Part shown: piece by piece, positions 5,902-6,026 of the stretch
Position numbering within the stretch: position 1 is the stretch's first letter
Layout: the number at the start of each line of letters is the position of its first letter
Origin: Thermoflexales bacterium
Lineage (GTDB): Bacteria > Chloroflexota > Anaerolineae > Fen-1058
Reading direction: 5' to 3'
NCBI GenBank assembly: GCA_016931085.1
Contig: JAFGFO010000158.1
Span: 1 to 6,026, forward strand
DNA: 6,026 nt
The notes under the pieces: generated by a model
What the model was told of the DNA's origin: nothing
Database searches by the model: none
Seen by the model: the letters and a program-made list of their open reading frames with translations, nothing else
Position numbers and translations under genes: made by a program

Positions 5902-6026
5902 ATGAATCCTCTTGCACTAGGAGCTTGTCGGAGAGACCCCCGTAGGGCAGGTTTCCATACCTGCCGCAAGCCTGGCGGCTATCCGCAGGACGCCTTTGGC
6001 GTAGAAAGCCGCCCTACAAAATCGTC
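5902..6026 (+). CDS. Possible start of a downstream gene, overrun by a palindromic repeat (partial)
   Basis: A strong ribosome site, GGAGGAG (5890-5896), precedes an ATG at 5902 by 5 nt. This ATG lies 15 bp after the stop of the cyclase fusion, typical operon spacing. The frame stays open for 41 codons to the window edge, beginning MNPLALGACRRDP. No family is recognised. From codon 14 onward the reading runs through the palindromic element at 5942-6017, so only about 13 codons are independent of the repeat. It may be the surviving 5' end of a gene whose body was replaced, or a chance reading frame. Confidence 0.25.
   Translation, partial: MNPLALGACRRDPRRAGFHTCRKPGGYPQDAFGVESRPTKS
5942..6017. 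repeat. 76-bp palindromic element (GTAGGGC...GCCCTAC) with nested hairpins
   Basis: The ends GTAGGGC (5942-5948) and GCCCTAC (6011-6017) are perfect 7-bp inverted repeats. Inside are GGCAGGT (5946-5952) with ACCTGCC (5959-5965), GGCGGCT (5974-5980) with AGCCGCC (6007-6013), and within the latter ACGCC (5990-5994) with GGCGT (5998-6002) around TTT; all three are perfect. The arms overlap, so alternative folds compete. It carries no coding capacity of its own and looks like a short non-autonomous mobile or REP-like element. Its outer end resembles that of the element at 1970-2023, but the interiors differ. It follows the last complete gene and may also mark the end of transcription, without a T-tract. 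Confidence 0.65.

Noticed and set aside
5942..6017. Standard rho-independent terminator after the fusion gene
   Set aside because: Stable stems exist, but none is followed by a T-tract on the plus strand; the paired ends and nested arms fit a repeat element better.

Overview
The window looks like chromosomal sequence from a GC-rich, Chloroflexota-type bacterium (Anaerolineae/Caldilineae-like). This is inferred from gene style, not from a marker gene. It combines an AfsR/SARP-type winged-helix fragment, a very large cyclase-ATPase signalling protein, and several short palindromic intergenic elements beginning GTAGGG that recall elements in that phylum. No rRNA, tRNA, CRISPR array or transposase gene is visible.

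Layout. Positions 1-61 hold a GC-rich palindrome and the decayed 3' flank of a minus-strand regulator. Positions 62-448 (-) encode a 128-residue SARP/AfsR-type DNA-binding domain that stops where the BTAD domain should begin, so it is probably a truncated remnant. Positions 449-624 are an AT-richer divergent control region with a good sigma70-type promoter in each direction and a nested inverted repeat between them. Positions 625-1974 (+) encode a 12-TM major facilitator transporter. Its stop codon lies inside a palindromic repeat (1970-2023). Positions 2047-5886 (+) encode a 1279-residue multidomain protein: short helical N-terminus, class III nucleotidyl cyclase, STAND/AAA_16-type ATPase, short TPR-like region, and a complete family 5 (OppA-like) solute-binding domain with no signal peptide. 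Positions 5887-6026 hold a well-placed ribosome binding site and start codon (5902), followed almost at once by another palindromic element (5942-6017).

How it may work together. The transporter and the fusion protein lie on the same strand with a 72-bp gap and are probably co-transcribed. A cytoplasmic solute-binding domain fused to signalling modules, beside an MFS gene, recalls E. coli SgrR (HTH plus SBP_bac_5) and its neighbour SetA, an MFS sugar efflux pump. By analogy, the fusion protein could sense a small intracellular ligand and signal through ATP hydrolysis and a cyclic nucleotide, while the MFS protein moves that ligand or a related one. This is inference. The domain order is read directly from the sequence. 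An AT-rich 7-bp tandem repeat inserted in frame inside the cyclase domain is a second oddity.
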